A stretch of DNA of 64,000 nucleotides from Streptomyces sp. T12 (GTDB lineage: Bacteria > Actinomycetota > Actinomycetes > Streptomycetales > Streptomycetaceae), in NCBI RefSeq assembly GCF_028736035.1, contig NZ_CP117866.1:10085001-10149000 (forward strand), read 5' to 3'. Made by a program: the position numbers and the translations under genes. Positions 16,392 to 27,117 of this stretch are shown here, piece after piece. The notes beneath the pieces were generated by a model that did no database searches, had not been told where the DNA came from, and was given only the letters and a program-made list of their open reading frames with translations. Numbering within the stretch: the stretch's first letter is position 1; the number at the start of each line of letters is the position of its first letter.

Positions 16392-19300
16392 GTAGTGGTC
16401 GCTCCGCCGGGCGCCCGAGAATCGCAACCACTCCGGCCGGTTGTGCGGCGAGGGCCCGTATCCGCGTGGCGGTCGTCCTCCGGGCGGCCGAGGATCGCAA
16501 TCGGATGTTCGAGCCGCACGAAATCGGCCGGGCAATGGTGGCGGTCGCCCTTCAGGACGGCCGGGGATCACGACTGCACGGTTGTGTGGGACATGTGCTG
16601 GTGGTTGACCTGCGGCGATCGCCGTGCGGGGCGGCCGAGGATCGCAACGTCGTTGACGACAACGCCGACTCATACCCGAAGATAGTGACGGTCGCCCTCT
16701 GCGGCGCCCGAGGATCGCAACCAGTACGGGATCGCTCCCGTGAGATCGAGGGCGGGCGGTCGCCTTCCGGGGCGATCGAAGATCGCAACATGGCCGCGAT
16801 CCCGTGTGGACCGAGCCGACGTGGCGGTCGTCTTCAGGGCCAAGGGCCGCAACCTCGGACTCCACCGACCGATCTCATTCCTCGACGGCATGGCGGTCCC
16901 CCGCCGGGACGACCGAGGATCGAAACCACTTCGGCCAGATGGCGCTGAAGACGGGCACGTTGTGGCGGTCGTCCTCCGGGGCTGCCGAGGATCGCAACAT
17001 CTGGGTCGAGAAGCGGAACTTGCCGACCTCGACGGTGGTGGTCGCCTTCGGGCGACAGAGAACCGCAACAACTTGCCCGCCACGAACAGCCCGCCGCGCT
17101 GGATAGAGCTGTTCGTGACCATGGTTCCCCACCCGGGCGTGGCGGTCGCCTTCCAAGGCGACCGAGGATCGCAACTACGGATCCAAGCCCCACACGCTGA
17201 GCGGGGTGACCTTGGCGGTCGCTTTCCGGGGGTGACCGAGGGATCACAATGCCGTGGCACCGTGACTGTACACGCGGCGGAGGCGTGCGGTTAGCCTTCG
17301 GGGCGACCGAGAATCGCAACATCGAAGACGCCACACCCGACGAGATCGCCCGCGGTGGCGGCGGCTCCTTGGGACGACCGAGAATCGCAACTACATGGTC
17401 GCCGGGTCGATCTGGACGGTCGGCAAGGTGGCGGTCGCCGCCCTCCGGGTGATGGAGGGGCGCAACTCCTCGACGTCCAGGCTGTACAGGACGGGGAACA
17501 CGTGGCGGTCGCACTCCGGGCGGACCGAGGATCGCGACCGGTACTGCCGGAGGCACCAAAGGGCCCCGACTCGGGTGGCGGCCGCCCTTCCGGGCGACCG
17601 AGGATCGCAACGACTACCTCGTGACGCGAGGCAAGGTCGGCATGCTGGTAACGGTCGCCCTTGAGGCGGCCGAGGATCGCAACACCGAGTCCTTCGAGGA
17701 CTACTGCACCCGCATCAGGTGGCGGTTGCCTTCGGGGCGACCGAGGATCGCAACACGTAGACCGGGCCTACTCACCGCGTGTAGACCTGGTGACGGTCGT
17801 CTTTCGGGGCATCCGAGGATTGCAGCAATGGGCAGGACCGGCACACTGCCATCCAGCTCATCGTGGTGGTTGTCGTTCGGAGCGACCGAGGATCGCAACT
17901 GGGTGCCGGTGGTCTGCGCCGAGGCGAGGAAGCTGGTGGCGGTCTCCCTTTGGGGCGACCGAGGATCGCAACATCGGTGACGTACCGGTCCACTGGGCCG
18001 GGCTCCTGTGGCAGTCGGCCTCCGGGGAGACCGAGGATCGCAACGACATGGTGGCCTCGTCGACCACTAGGACGTCGACGCGTGGCGGTCGTCCTCCAGG
18101 GTGACCGAGGTTCGCAACTGGGACTGGGTCTGGACGCTCGAAGACCTCGGAACGTGGCGGTCGCTCTCCGGGACGACCGAGAATCGCAACGGGTACCTCG
18201 CCCCCTGCTCGTGGCGGTCGCCCCCCGGGGCGTCCGAGGATCGCAACACCCACCATCTCGACCTGACGCTGATCGGCGAGACTCGTGGCGGTCGCCCTCC
18301 AGTTCGGCCGAGGAGCGTAACGACCTCCGCCTGCACCCACCCGGACACCTGTACCTGTGGCGGTTGGCCTCCGGGGCGACCGAGGGTCGCAACAACCAGC
18401 TCGTCGCGGCGCAGGCCACCGAGGCCAAAGTGGTAGTCGTCCTCCGGGGTGGCCGAGGATCGCAACTTCATTGAGCGGCATGTCCGCCGGCAGTGGGTCG
18501 ACGTGGCGGTCGCCCTCCGGGGCGATCGAGGATCGCAACGCCGAGAAGCGCCTCCACATGGAGTCCCCCTCCACGGTGGCGGTCGCCTTCCGGGGCGACC
18601 GAGGATCGCAACTTCGGGGTGTCGCAGTCACGGAGCCGGGGCTACTGGGTGGCGGTGGCCCTTCGGGGCGACCGAGGATCGCAACAACGACCGGCTGTAC
18701 ATCCGCGCCGAGATCGAGACGTGGCGGTCGCCCTGCTAGGCGACCGAGGTTCGCAGCGTCAACTACATCTGGCCGGCGAACGGCGACCCGAAGGTGTCGG
18801 TTGCTCTCCGGGGCGACCGAGGATCGCAACGACGACACGGTCACTCCCGGCGGCGGCTCGGTGGCGGTCGCCCTCCGGGGCGATCGAGGATCGCAACCGC
18901 ACCTCGCGGTACGGGACGAGGAGGTCGTCGCGGTGGCGGTCGCCCTCTGGGGTGACCGAGTATCGCAACACCGCCATGGGTGTGGCCATGATCGACATGG
19001 TGGAAGTGCCGGTCGCCCGGCGGGGCGGTCGAGGATCGCAACTGCTCATCAAGCGAGACACGCCCGTAGCTCACGCAGTGGCGGTCGTCCTCCGGGGCGA
19101 CTGAGGATCGCAACAAAGAGGTCCACCGCCTGGTCGACGGGCTTACGCAGCGGTCGCCTGCCGGGGCGATCGAGGTTCGCAACGTGTAGTACCAGTCGCC
19201 TTTGCCGCAGTAGACCCGCGTGGCGGTTGCCCTCTGGGGCGTCCGAGGTTCGCAACGCCCGAGAGCGGGTGGTGTGGGCGGCCCGGCACGGGGTGGCGGT

Positions 19301-21266
19301 CGCGCTCCGGGGCGTCCGAGGATCGCAACTACCTCAACCCTGAACACGAGACCTTTCTGTGGCGTGTGGCGGTCGCCCTTCGGGGTGGCCGAGGATCGCA
19401 ACCTGCCGGTCACGGACGAAGTGTTCGAGGATGAGGCGGTGGCGGTCGCCCTCCGGTGTGACTGAGGATTACAACAAGGCCGCAGTCGATGGCCTCGTCG
19501 ACGCGGGCCTGTGGCGGTCGCCCTCCGGGGTGACCGTGGATCGCAACACGGCGGCCGGGCTCGGCACGCGCCGTGTCCCACCGGTGGCTGTCGCCCTCCG
19601 GTGCGACCGAGATTGCAACATCTCGATGTCCCCCGGGTCGGGACGCCCCTCCGAGGGGTGGCGGTCGCCCTCTGAGGCGACTGAGGATCGCAACGGGGTG
19701 CCCGGCACCGGCTTGGCCGGCGCGGGGAAGTGGCGGTCGCCCTCCGAGGCGACCGAGGATCGCAACAGCGACGGCTCCAGGATGTCCGTCGTGTTCAGGC
19801 CGGTGGTGGTCGCCCTCTGGGGCAACCGAGGATCGCAACCTGACTCTCCCTCGCACACGCCTCTCCAGGAGACGCCCGTGGCGGTCGTCCTCTGGGGCGA
19901 CCGAGGATCGCAACGGCGTACTGTTCTGAGTGTCTAGTCCAGAACGGAGTGTGGCGGTCGCCCTCCGAGTGACCGAGGATCGCAACGTCAATCCCAAGGG
20001 TGGTGCGACCACCACCACGCTAGTGGCGGACGTCTTCCGGGGTGACAGAGGATCGCAACATCACGCGGCGGGCACCACGCACGCCGTTCCCGACGAGGCG
20101 GCGGTCGCCCTCCGGTGCGGCCGAGGATCGCAACATCGTGTCGTCGCTCTGCAGCATCATGGCATTGAGGGTGGGGTCGCCTTCCGGGGCTACCGCGGAT
20201 CGCAACGACGCCGCGCTGCGACGCTGGGCTGCCGAACGCCCCGTGGCGGTCGTCCTTCGGGTGACCGAGGATCGCAACTGCATGAGTTCCATGTCGCTCA
20301 TCTCCAACGACGCGAGTGGCGGTTGCCCTCCGGGGTGACCGAGGATCGCAACTTCTTGGTCTTCGCGCTGAAGTAGACGTACACGTACGTGGCGGTCGCC
20401 CTCCAAGGCGACCGAGGATCGCAACGATTGCAGCTCGCTGGTTCAGTACGCGTACCGGCCGTGGCGGTCGTCCTCCGGGGCAGCCGAGGATCACAACTGG
20501 TTTGTCGTCCTCGACGGCGACAACTTCCAGCGGGGTGGCGGTTACCCTCCGGGGCGACCAAGGAGCCCAATGTCTGCACCCTGGGTTACCGCTACGCAGG
20601 CGACGACGTGGCGGTGGACCTCCGGGGCGACCGAGGATCACAACACGGTGGCGGGCAACGACGCTAGGCGCCGGATCCGGGTGGCGGTCGCTCTGCGGGG
20701 TGACCGAGGATCGCAACGAGATGACCCAAGAGGAGTGGGTCACCATGCAGGTCGGTGGCGGTCGTCCTCCGCGACGACCTGAGGATCGCAACTGCACGAC
20801 GAGAACGGCGAGCCGGGCGGCGACCTAGTGGCGGTTGTCTGCCAGGGTGACCGAGGATCGCAATGTGATACTCCAGAGCTACCATCAGGTCGTGCGGGCG
20901 TGGCGGTCGCTTTCCGGGGTGACCGAGGATCGCAACTATGCCGTTGGGACATGCCGAGCGCCCCCGCTCCGGAGTGGCGGTCGCCCTCCGGGGTGACCGA
21001 GGATGGCAACGGCGCGTCCCGGGTGGAACCGGTGACGGCCCTGGTGTGGCGGTCGCCCTTCCGGGCGATCGAGAATCGCAACTATGTCTTCAAACGACCC
21101 GCGGCGTACGCGGGCTTGTGGCGGTCGCCTTCAGGGTCGGCCGAGGATCGCAACCTTGAAAACTGGATAGCGAATCTGATTGGCAGTCGGGTGGCGGTTG
21201 CCCTCTGAGGCGACCGAGGATCACAACACCGAGAAGATGCCGACCTCGGCGAGGCGGGCGAGGTCT

Positions 21267-21291
21267 GTGGCGGGCGATCGAGGATCGCAAC
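21267..21291 (+). repeat. Internally deleted CRISPR repeat (25 bp)
   Basis: This copy reads GTGGCGGG followed by CGATCGAGGATCGCAAC, so the 5' arm and loop are lost while both ends of the repeat remain. The encoded pre-crRNA could not form the normal hairpin here, so the neighbouring crRNAs may be fused or unprocessed. Deletion between the two arms of the palindrome is the simplest origin. Confidence 0.75.
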
Positions 21292-22620
21292 TCCGGTTTG
21301 AGGACGCGCATGCCGATGAACGCGGCGAGTGGCGGTCGCCCTCCGGGGCGGCCGAGGATCGCAACCTCGCGCTGGAGCCGACCGGCCTGGTCGTGCCTAG
21401 TGCCGGTCGCCCTCCGGGGCCGAGGATCGCAATGACTGGGTCGGCGACCTCGACGACACCGTCGCCCTGGGCGGCGGTCGTCCTTCGGGGTGACCGAGGA
21501 TCGCAACACCTTCTTCATCAGCCAACAGTCGGAGCGGGCCTTCGAGGTGGTCGGTAGTCCTCCGGGGCGACCGAGTTCAACAAGGCTCCTCCGCTCAGCA
21601 CCGCGCAGAAGTCCGAAGTGGCGGTCGTCTTGCGGGGCGGCCGAGGATCGCAATTACGAACAGGTCCACATTCGCTACAACGGCTCCGAGATGGTGGCTG
21701 GCCTCCGGGGCGACCGAGGATCGCAACTCGGTCGGCAACGGCCAGATACACGCAGTCTGCGGCCGTGGCGATCGCCCTCCGGGGCAACCGAGGATCGCGA
21801 CTTCGAGCCGAGCACGCTTTCGCCGGCTGCGACCATTGTGGCGGTCGCCCTCCGGGGCAACTGAGGATCGCAACACCGCGTCCGGGGCGTGCGCCCTGCT
21901 CGGACCCGTGGTGGCGGTCGCCCTCTGGGGCAACCGAGGATCGCAACATGCCCTCCGCCATCTCCAGCACGCCGCGCTGCATGGTGGCGGTCGCCTTTCG
22001 GGGCGGCCGAGGATCGCAACGGGATGATCGGAGCCGGGAAGGTCTTCGAGGCCCTCGTGGCGGGCGCCGTCCGGGGCGACCGAGGATCGCAACCCCGTCA
22101 CGCCGAAGGTCCTGGCGGAGGGCCCGATCGTGGCGGTCACCCTCCAGGGCGACCGAGGGTCGCAACATGAAGTCGCGGCTCTCCGAAGCGGCGTCCGACA
22201 GCGTGGCGGTCGCCCTCCTGGACGACTGAGGATCGCAACGGCACGGGTGTGCTGGCGCACTTCGGGCTGTGGAAGGTGGCGGTCGTTCTCCGGGGCGACC
22301 GAGGATCGCAAGGGGTCGCCGACCCGCAGCACCACGTCATAGGCACGAGTGGCGGTCACCCTTCGGGGTGACCGAGGATCGAACCACCTGTACGGGCCGG
22401 GGGCAGGCGAACGAGCACGAGGGTGGCGGCCGTTGACAGGCGACCGGGGATCGCAACATCAAGCGGTGGGCGCACGAGCGGATCCGCGCCGAGGTGGCGG
22501 TCGCCCTGCTGGGACACCGACTACGAACACGCTGAGATCAGTGCGGTCTCCCTCCGAAGGACCGAGGATCGCAACACGTCCGAGGAGATCCTCGGAGCCG
22601 ACGGCCCCCAGGTGGCGGTC

Positions 22621-22714
22621 TTGCGATCCTCGGTCACCCTGGAGGGCGACCGCCACCCGGGCACCCAGCACGCACATCGCGAGCGGTGCCTCGTTGCGAT
22701 CCCCGGTCGCCCCC
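22621..22714 (-). repeat. Inverted repeat-spacer block inside the CRISPR array
   Basis: After GTGGCGGTC at 22612-22620 the sequence continues with a complete repeat in reverse orientation (22621-22656, starting TTGCGATCCTCGG and ending CGACCGCCAC). A 36-bp spacer follows (22657-22692), then the reverse complement of the 3' part of another repeat (from 22693, GTTGCGATCCCCGGTCGCCCC). Forward repeat sequence resumes at 22715. Breakpoints lie in the palindromic stems of two repeats, so this is a roughly 94-bp inversion. Confidence 0.85.
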
Positions 22715-24175
22715 GAGGGCCCCTCCGGGTTGACCGAGGATCGCACCGACGTGTGCACGCTCTTGCCATCCCCCTCCACCTCGGTGGCGGTTGCCCTCCA
22801 GGGCGACCGAGTATCGCAACCGCACGGCCGGCATCGCGGCCGCCCGCGGCCTGCTGGTGGCGGTCGCCCTCCTGGGCGACTGAGGATCGCAACAGCGCGG
22901 GCGAGGAGCCGTTCCGGGACGGGACGCTGGTGGCGGTTGCCCTTCGGGGCGACCGAGTATCGCAACACCGAAGAGGGCTGGATGGTGCAAGCGCTGCCCG
23001 GTGGCGGTCGCTCTCCGGGGCGATCGAGGATCGCAACAACTCGTAGGATCAGGAGGTGGCGGAGGACGACGAGTGTGGCGGTTGCTCTCCGGGGCGACCG
23101 AGGTTCGCAACGTTGAGAACTTGGCGCGCGAACCAGTGCGCCCTGGGGTGGCGGTCGCCCGCGGAGTGACCGAGACTCGCAACGAGTGGTGTTTGTCGGG
23201 ATGCCATCTCCCCCTCACAAGGAGGCGGTCGATCTCCGGCGGTGGTGGCGTCGTGGGGCGGTTGCCCTCCGGGGCGACCGAGGATCGCAACGTCAAGCAC
23301 TTCATCCGGCCGGAGCAGGTAGCCGAGGCGTGGCGGTCGTCTTTCGGGGTGACCGAGGATCGCAACATGTACGGCAGGGCAACGATCGGCAGACCCAGGT
23401 AGAGCGGCAGTCGCCCCCCCGGGGATGACCGAGGATCGCAGCACCGAGGACGGCGAGTACATCCGCACCGAGTACCGGGTGGCGGTCGCCTTCCAAGGCG
23501 TCTGAGGGTCGCAACGGATCCAACCGGTCCACCAGCATCAGCAGACGGCAAGAGTGGCGGTCGTCCTCCGGGACGACCGAGGATCGCAACACGTCCACCG
23601 GACAGCCCAGGCATCCGCTGTACGTGCTGGCGGTTGCCCTCTGGGGTAAGCGAGGATCATAACAGCTCACACTGGCCGTGGATGCGAGCGCCGAGCTTGA
23701 GGTGGCGGTCGCCCTCCGGGTGACCGAGGATCGCAACGGTGCGCTCATGCGGCAGCTGCACGTCTGGTTCGGGTGGCGGTCGCCCTTCGGGGCGACCGAG
23801 GATCGCAACTTCGCGACGTTCACCGCCGTGGCGATCGCATGGGACGTGGCGGTCGTCCTTCGGGGCGACCGAGGATCGCAACCGCGTCATCGCGAACGTC
23901 ACCGACCCTGGCGCGCCGTGGCGATCGCCCTCCGAGGTGACTGAGGATCACAACAGCATGACCTGCAGAGTGTCGTTGCCCCCGAGCTCGTGTGGCGGTC
24001 GCTTTCTGGGCGACCGAGAATCGCAACCACGACGACGAACGGGCCCTGGAGTACTGGGAGGACGGTGGTGGTCACCCTCCGGGACGACCGAGGATCTCAA
24101 CGTCGAACACGGCACCCGGCAGGTCGATCGTCACGGCCATGGCCGTCGCCCTCTGGGGCGACCGAGGATCGCAAC

Positions 24176-25272
24176 GGGTTCGCGCGCGACGTGCCGAACA
24201 GTGGCGGTTCCGGGCGGTGTGCTGTACGGCTGGGCTGTACGGCTGTCGCACAAATAGGCCGGACACGACGTGCGGGTCCGCGCCAGGACGTCATGGTTTG
24301 TCGTTGGGCAGCAGCCACGCGTGTCGCCCAGTTTCGGGAACGCTTCTCGGCCGCTGTGTCGGCGAATTGTGGCAACACCCCCGTCCGCTGTGGTCCTGCG
24401 CAGCTCAGAGGCGTTGACGGTACTGACCGACATCGAACTCCGGCATCCGCGGCGTTGTCGGCTGTCAGCGACGAACGTTGCCGGGATCCGCCGACATACT
24501 CAGACGTCATCCACAGCGACGCCGCCCACCGCATCGCCTTCTTCGGCATCGTCCCCGACTCAGACGCTGTCGGACGTGACCTCCGGGACGGCTCAACGCA
24601 TAGGTCTGGGGAAGATCTGATGAAGCGTCTGATCGCGTTGGTCACGTGCTGGCCACGTTGGTCACGAAAATCGCGCATCGTTACAGGTCAGACCCGCAAG
24701 CCCGGGAGACGGCCGGGGCCGCCACCCCTGGCCTGATAGAAGCGTAAAGGGCCTCTGACCTGGCATTTTGTTGTCCGGTCGTAAGTTCGCGCTTCCTGTC
24801 TAGGCTGACCCTCATCTAGGTGTTTCTGCCTGTTCCTGACCGCTACTGGTCACGCGCTGGTCACGTGTCCACCGTCGGGGCGGCCCCTGCGGGCTGTTGC
24901 GGCAGAAGCGGGCATCTCGCTGATGGGACGGCCCGCGTGGAGGTCGAGGACCACGTCATGCAGGACGCGCAAACATACAGGTCGAATGGGGTCTGACTCT
25001 TCGGGGTCAGGCCCCTTGAGCTTTACTGCGGTGGGTAGGTGCTGGACTGTCTGACCTCTCGTCATCTGCCGTCAGCCCCGATACCCGTACCGTGCTGGAT
25101 TCGTGCCGGATGCTGACGAATCGCGCGGGCACCTCGGGCGTGCGTGCCATTCGGGAGGGCTGTTAACCCAGTCGATCAGGCTTCCAGCACACGTTCTTCA
25201 CGCGATTACTGCCCGTTGCGGAAACAAATCTCCACCTGCCCGGCGTTGTCGATCTCCGATGCGATAACGGGG
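24176..25272. other. 1.1 kb array-distal region without a convincing gene
   Basis: Begins with a 25-bp partial spacer and a truncated repeat (GTGGCGGTTCCGGGCGG at 24201-24217), the worn end of the array. After that, no open frame has plausible composition, ribosome-binding site or motif; the frames 23990-24736 (plus) and 24097-24678 (minus) are shadow-like. A few short stretches such as TYSDVIHSDAAHRIAFFG (plus strand near 24500) look protein-like and might be a decayed gene. Confidence 0.5.
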
Positions 25273-26169
25273 GTGGTCGGCTTGAAGCTGTTCCGTACGG
25301 ACATAACGAAAAGCGGCGTGACCGAGGTCACGCCGCGTCTTGCTGAGGTCGAGGCTGATGTGCAGGGTCTGGTCGAGGCGCACATGGAGACGCTGCTGGG
25401 CGTCCGGTTCCTGGCCAGCGAGTACGGCACCGGGCCGGTCCACGGGGGCCGGATCGATTCGCTCGGGCTGGACGAGAACGGATCGCCCGTCATTGTCGAG
25501 TACAAGCGCGGTGTCGACGCTGGCGTCATCAATCAGGGCCTGTTCTACCTGGCGTGGCTGATGGACCATCGCGCCGAGTTCGAGCACCTGGTCCGCGACC
25601 GGCTCGGGGTGACGGCCGCGTCCCAGGTCCTGTGGAGCGGCCCTCGACTGATCTGTATCGCCGGCGACTTCACACGCTACGACGTGCATGCCGTGCGTGA
25701 GCACCGGCGGTCGATCGACCTGGTCCGCTACCGACTCTTCGGCAGCGACCTGCTCGGGCTTGAGACCGTGGCGTCCGTGAGCGGCGGAATGCAGGTGGCA
25801 CGCCGGGCGCGCCGCCAGGCAGTTGCTCGGGCGGCAGCCGACGCCGAGGGTGCGTCGATGGTGGAGCTGGCGGGCGCGGTCGATGAGGCGCTACTCGGGC
25901 TCGGCGACGGTGTGAACCGTGTCGAGCGCAAGCAGTACCGGGCGTATCAGCGGTTGCGGAACTTCGCCTGCCTGTGCCCGCCGCAGCGCAGCAAGCTGCT
26001 GGTCTACCTGAAGGTCGATCCGAAGGAGGTCGACCTCGTTCCGGGCTTCACCCGGGACGTGTCCGGGCTCGGTCACCACGGGACGGGTGACCTGGAGGTT
26101 CAGCTCCGCACTCCGAGGGACGTGGAGCGGGCGCAGGATCTGTTCCGGGCGAGCTACGCGGCGGCGTGA
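25273..26169 (+). CDS. NucS/DUF91-like nuclease with C-terminal DUF5655 domain
   Basis: About 298 residues. The true start is near GTG 25273 or TTG 25282, since the family begins with (M)KLFR; upstream residues of the longer frame do not look coding. The N-terminal half is a PD-(D/E)XK nuclease of the DUF91/NucS type: D62 (GGRIDSLGLD), E76 and K78 (VIVEYKRG), with QGLFYLAWLMDHRAEFEHLV downstream. The C-terminal 90 residues (KQYRAYQRLRNFACL, then LLVYLKVDP and DLEVQLRT) are DUF5655. Many actinobacteria have this protein; its role is thought to be DNA repair or defence. Here it is the first gene beyond the CRISPR array, which may be coincidence. Confidence 0.85.
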   Translation: MVGLKLFRTDITKSGVTEVTPRLAEVEADVQGLVEAHMETLLGVRFLASEYGTGPVHGGRIDSLGLDENGSPVIVEYKRGVDAGVINQGLFYLAWLMDHRAEFEHLVRDRLGVTAASQVLWSGPRLICIAGDFTRYDVHAVREHRRSIDLVRYRLFGSDLLGLETVASVSGGMQVARRARRQAVARAAADAEGASMVELAGAVDEALLGLGDGVNRVERKQYRAYQRLRNFACLCPPQRSKLLVYLKVDPKEVDLVPGFTRDVSGLGHHGTGDLEVQLRTPRDVERAQDLFRASYAAA

Positions 26170-26236
26170 TCGGATGCCGCTGCCTGTCGCCTGGCGGGCT
26201 GCGCTTCGTGCGGTGTCTGCGGTCGTGGGCCGGTGA

Positions 26237-26839
26237 TCAGCGCGAACGGCTGGCGGGTCGGCTGGCCGTGACCGACCGAGCCGCCGGCGCACTGGCGGCG
26301 AGTCGGGTCCTGTGCTCGCGGCCTGGCTGCGCCTGGCGGGTGCCGGTCTTTTGGGCGAGGGTCTCGGCGAGGCCCGTCAGCAGTGAACTCGGGGTGTGCC
26401 GGGACGCGGTGATGGCCCAGGTGGGCCGTTCCGGACCGGGACTGGCCCAGATGGTCCAGGTGGCCAGGTTCTGATTCGGGTGCTGTGCGGCGAAGGCGTC
26501 GAACTGGACGCCCGCGTCCCCGTCGGGGGACGTCCAGCGGATCCATCGCCCGTCCATGGTGTGCTTCCATCCGGCGTCGGAGAGCGGCTGGGTGGCTGCA
26601 GTGACCGTCTTCTCGTCCACCGGGACACCGATGGCCGTGTCCCAGCCGTCGCCGTCGGCGAGGTGGATGAGCAGATCCTGCAGCACCGGTCCTGGGGTGG
26701 CGCCGGTCGCGTTGAGGACCCACATGCGGTCGGAGACGGGTGTCTCGTAGGCGGCTACGGTCCATGCGGTCTCGTGAGCGGGGGTTTCGTGGACGCGCTC
26801 AATACGCAGGGTCTGCGACTCGTGGATGGCGTGCGTCGA
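26237..26839 (-). pseudogene. Decayed DUF317 protein (C-terminal domain only)
   Basis: The frame is open from 26839 and reads RIERVHETPAHETAW, then TVAAYETPVSDRMW and a long DUF317-like stretch up to TWAITASRHTPSSLL. The typical DUF317 'AW.VA.YETPVSDR.W' signature starts upstream of the first ATG (26725), and a stop at 26840-26842 cuts off the expected N-terminal DUF317 half. It is therefore a 5'-truncated gene, probably a relic of a conjugative element like the one to the right. Confidence 0.65.
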
Positions 26840-27117
26840 TCAACTCCAGTTCGGGCTGGCTGCCGCGCATCGACATAAGTCTGGGTCCGGGATCAGGAAG
26901 ATGCGGCATCTGTGACTGGGGAGCCTCTGAAAAGGTCCGTAGAAAAGTCCGCTTACAGAGCTGATGCCGGTCGTCCGTTGGTGCAATCTGCTATTTGGAG
27001 GGCGCGTCCGCACACCATGCCAGGTTGCCAACCAGCCAATCGGCCGGGATGTGACAGAGCGTCATACAATCAGCCGTGCGCACAGGCACCAGGACACGAC
27101 AGCGTTGAGGTGGGGCA

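Larger units (their letters stand above)
16392..24175 (+). CRISPR. Type I-C-like CRISPR array, about 108 diverged repeats
   Basis: Repeats of 37 bp recur every 71-73 bp with spacers mostly of 34-36 bp. The consensus is GTGGC, arm GGTCGCCC, loop TCCG, arm GGGCGACC, tail GAGGATCGCAAC. The eight-base arms form a hairpin, and the last 11 bases would be the crRNA 5' handle of type I-C. Repeats are far from uniform: almost every copy has changes, mainly transitions. Divergence is present at both ends as well as in the middle. Irregular places include a 33-bp copy at 16821, a 69-bp spacer at 17070-17138, a 25-bp copy lacking most of the hairpin at 21267-21291, and an inverted block at 22621-22714. 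A further truncated repeat starts at 24201. The array follows cas7 on the same strand. Confidence 0.96.

Noticed and set aside
16392..24175. The array as a type I-E or non-CRISPR tandem repeat
   Set aside because: The repeat is 37 bp with an eight-base stem and an ATCGCAAC end, spacers are unique, and the adjacent genes are Cas5c, Cas8c and Cas7c, so type I-C is the consistent reading.
16740..24257. Dozens of long open reading frames on both strands across the CRISPR region
   Set aside because: They arise because the repeat-spacer unit is close to 72 bp, a multiple of three, and the repeat is stop-free in several frames. Their translations are repeated fragments of the CRISPR repeat (such as GDRGSQ or RSSVAPEGDRH) joined to spacers.
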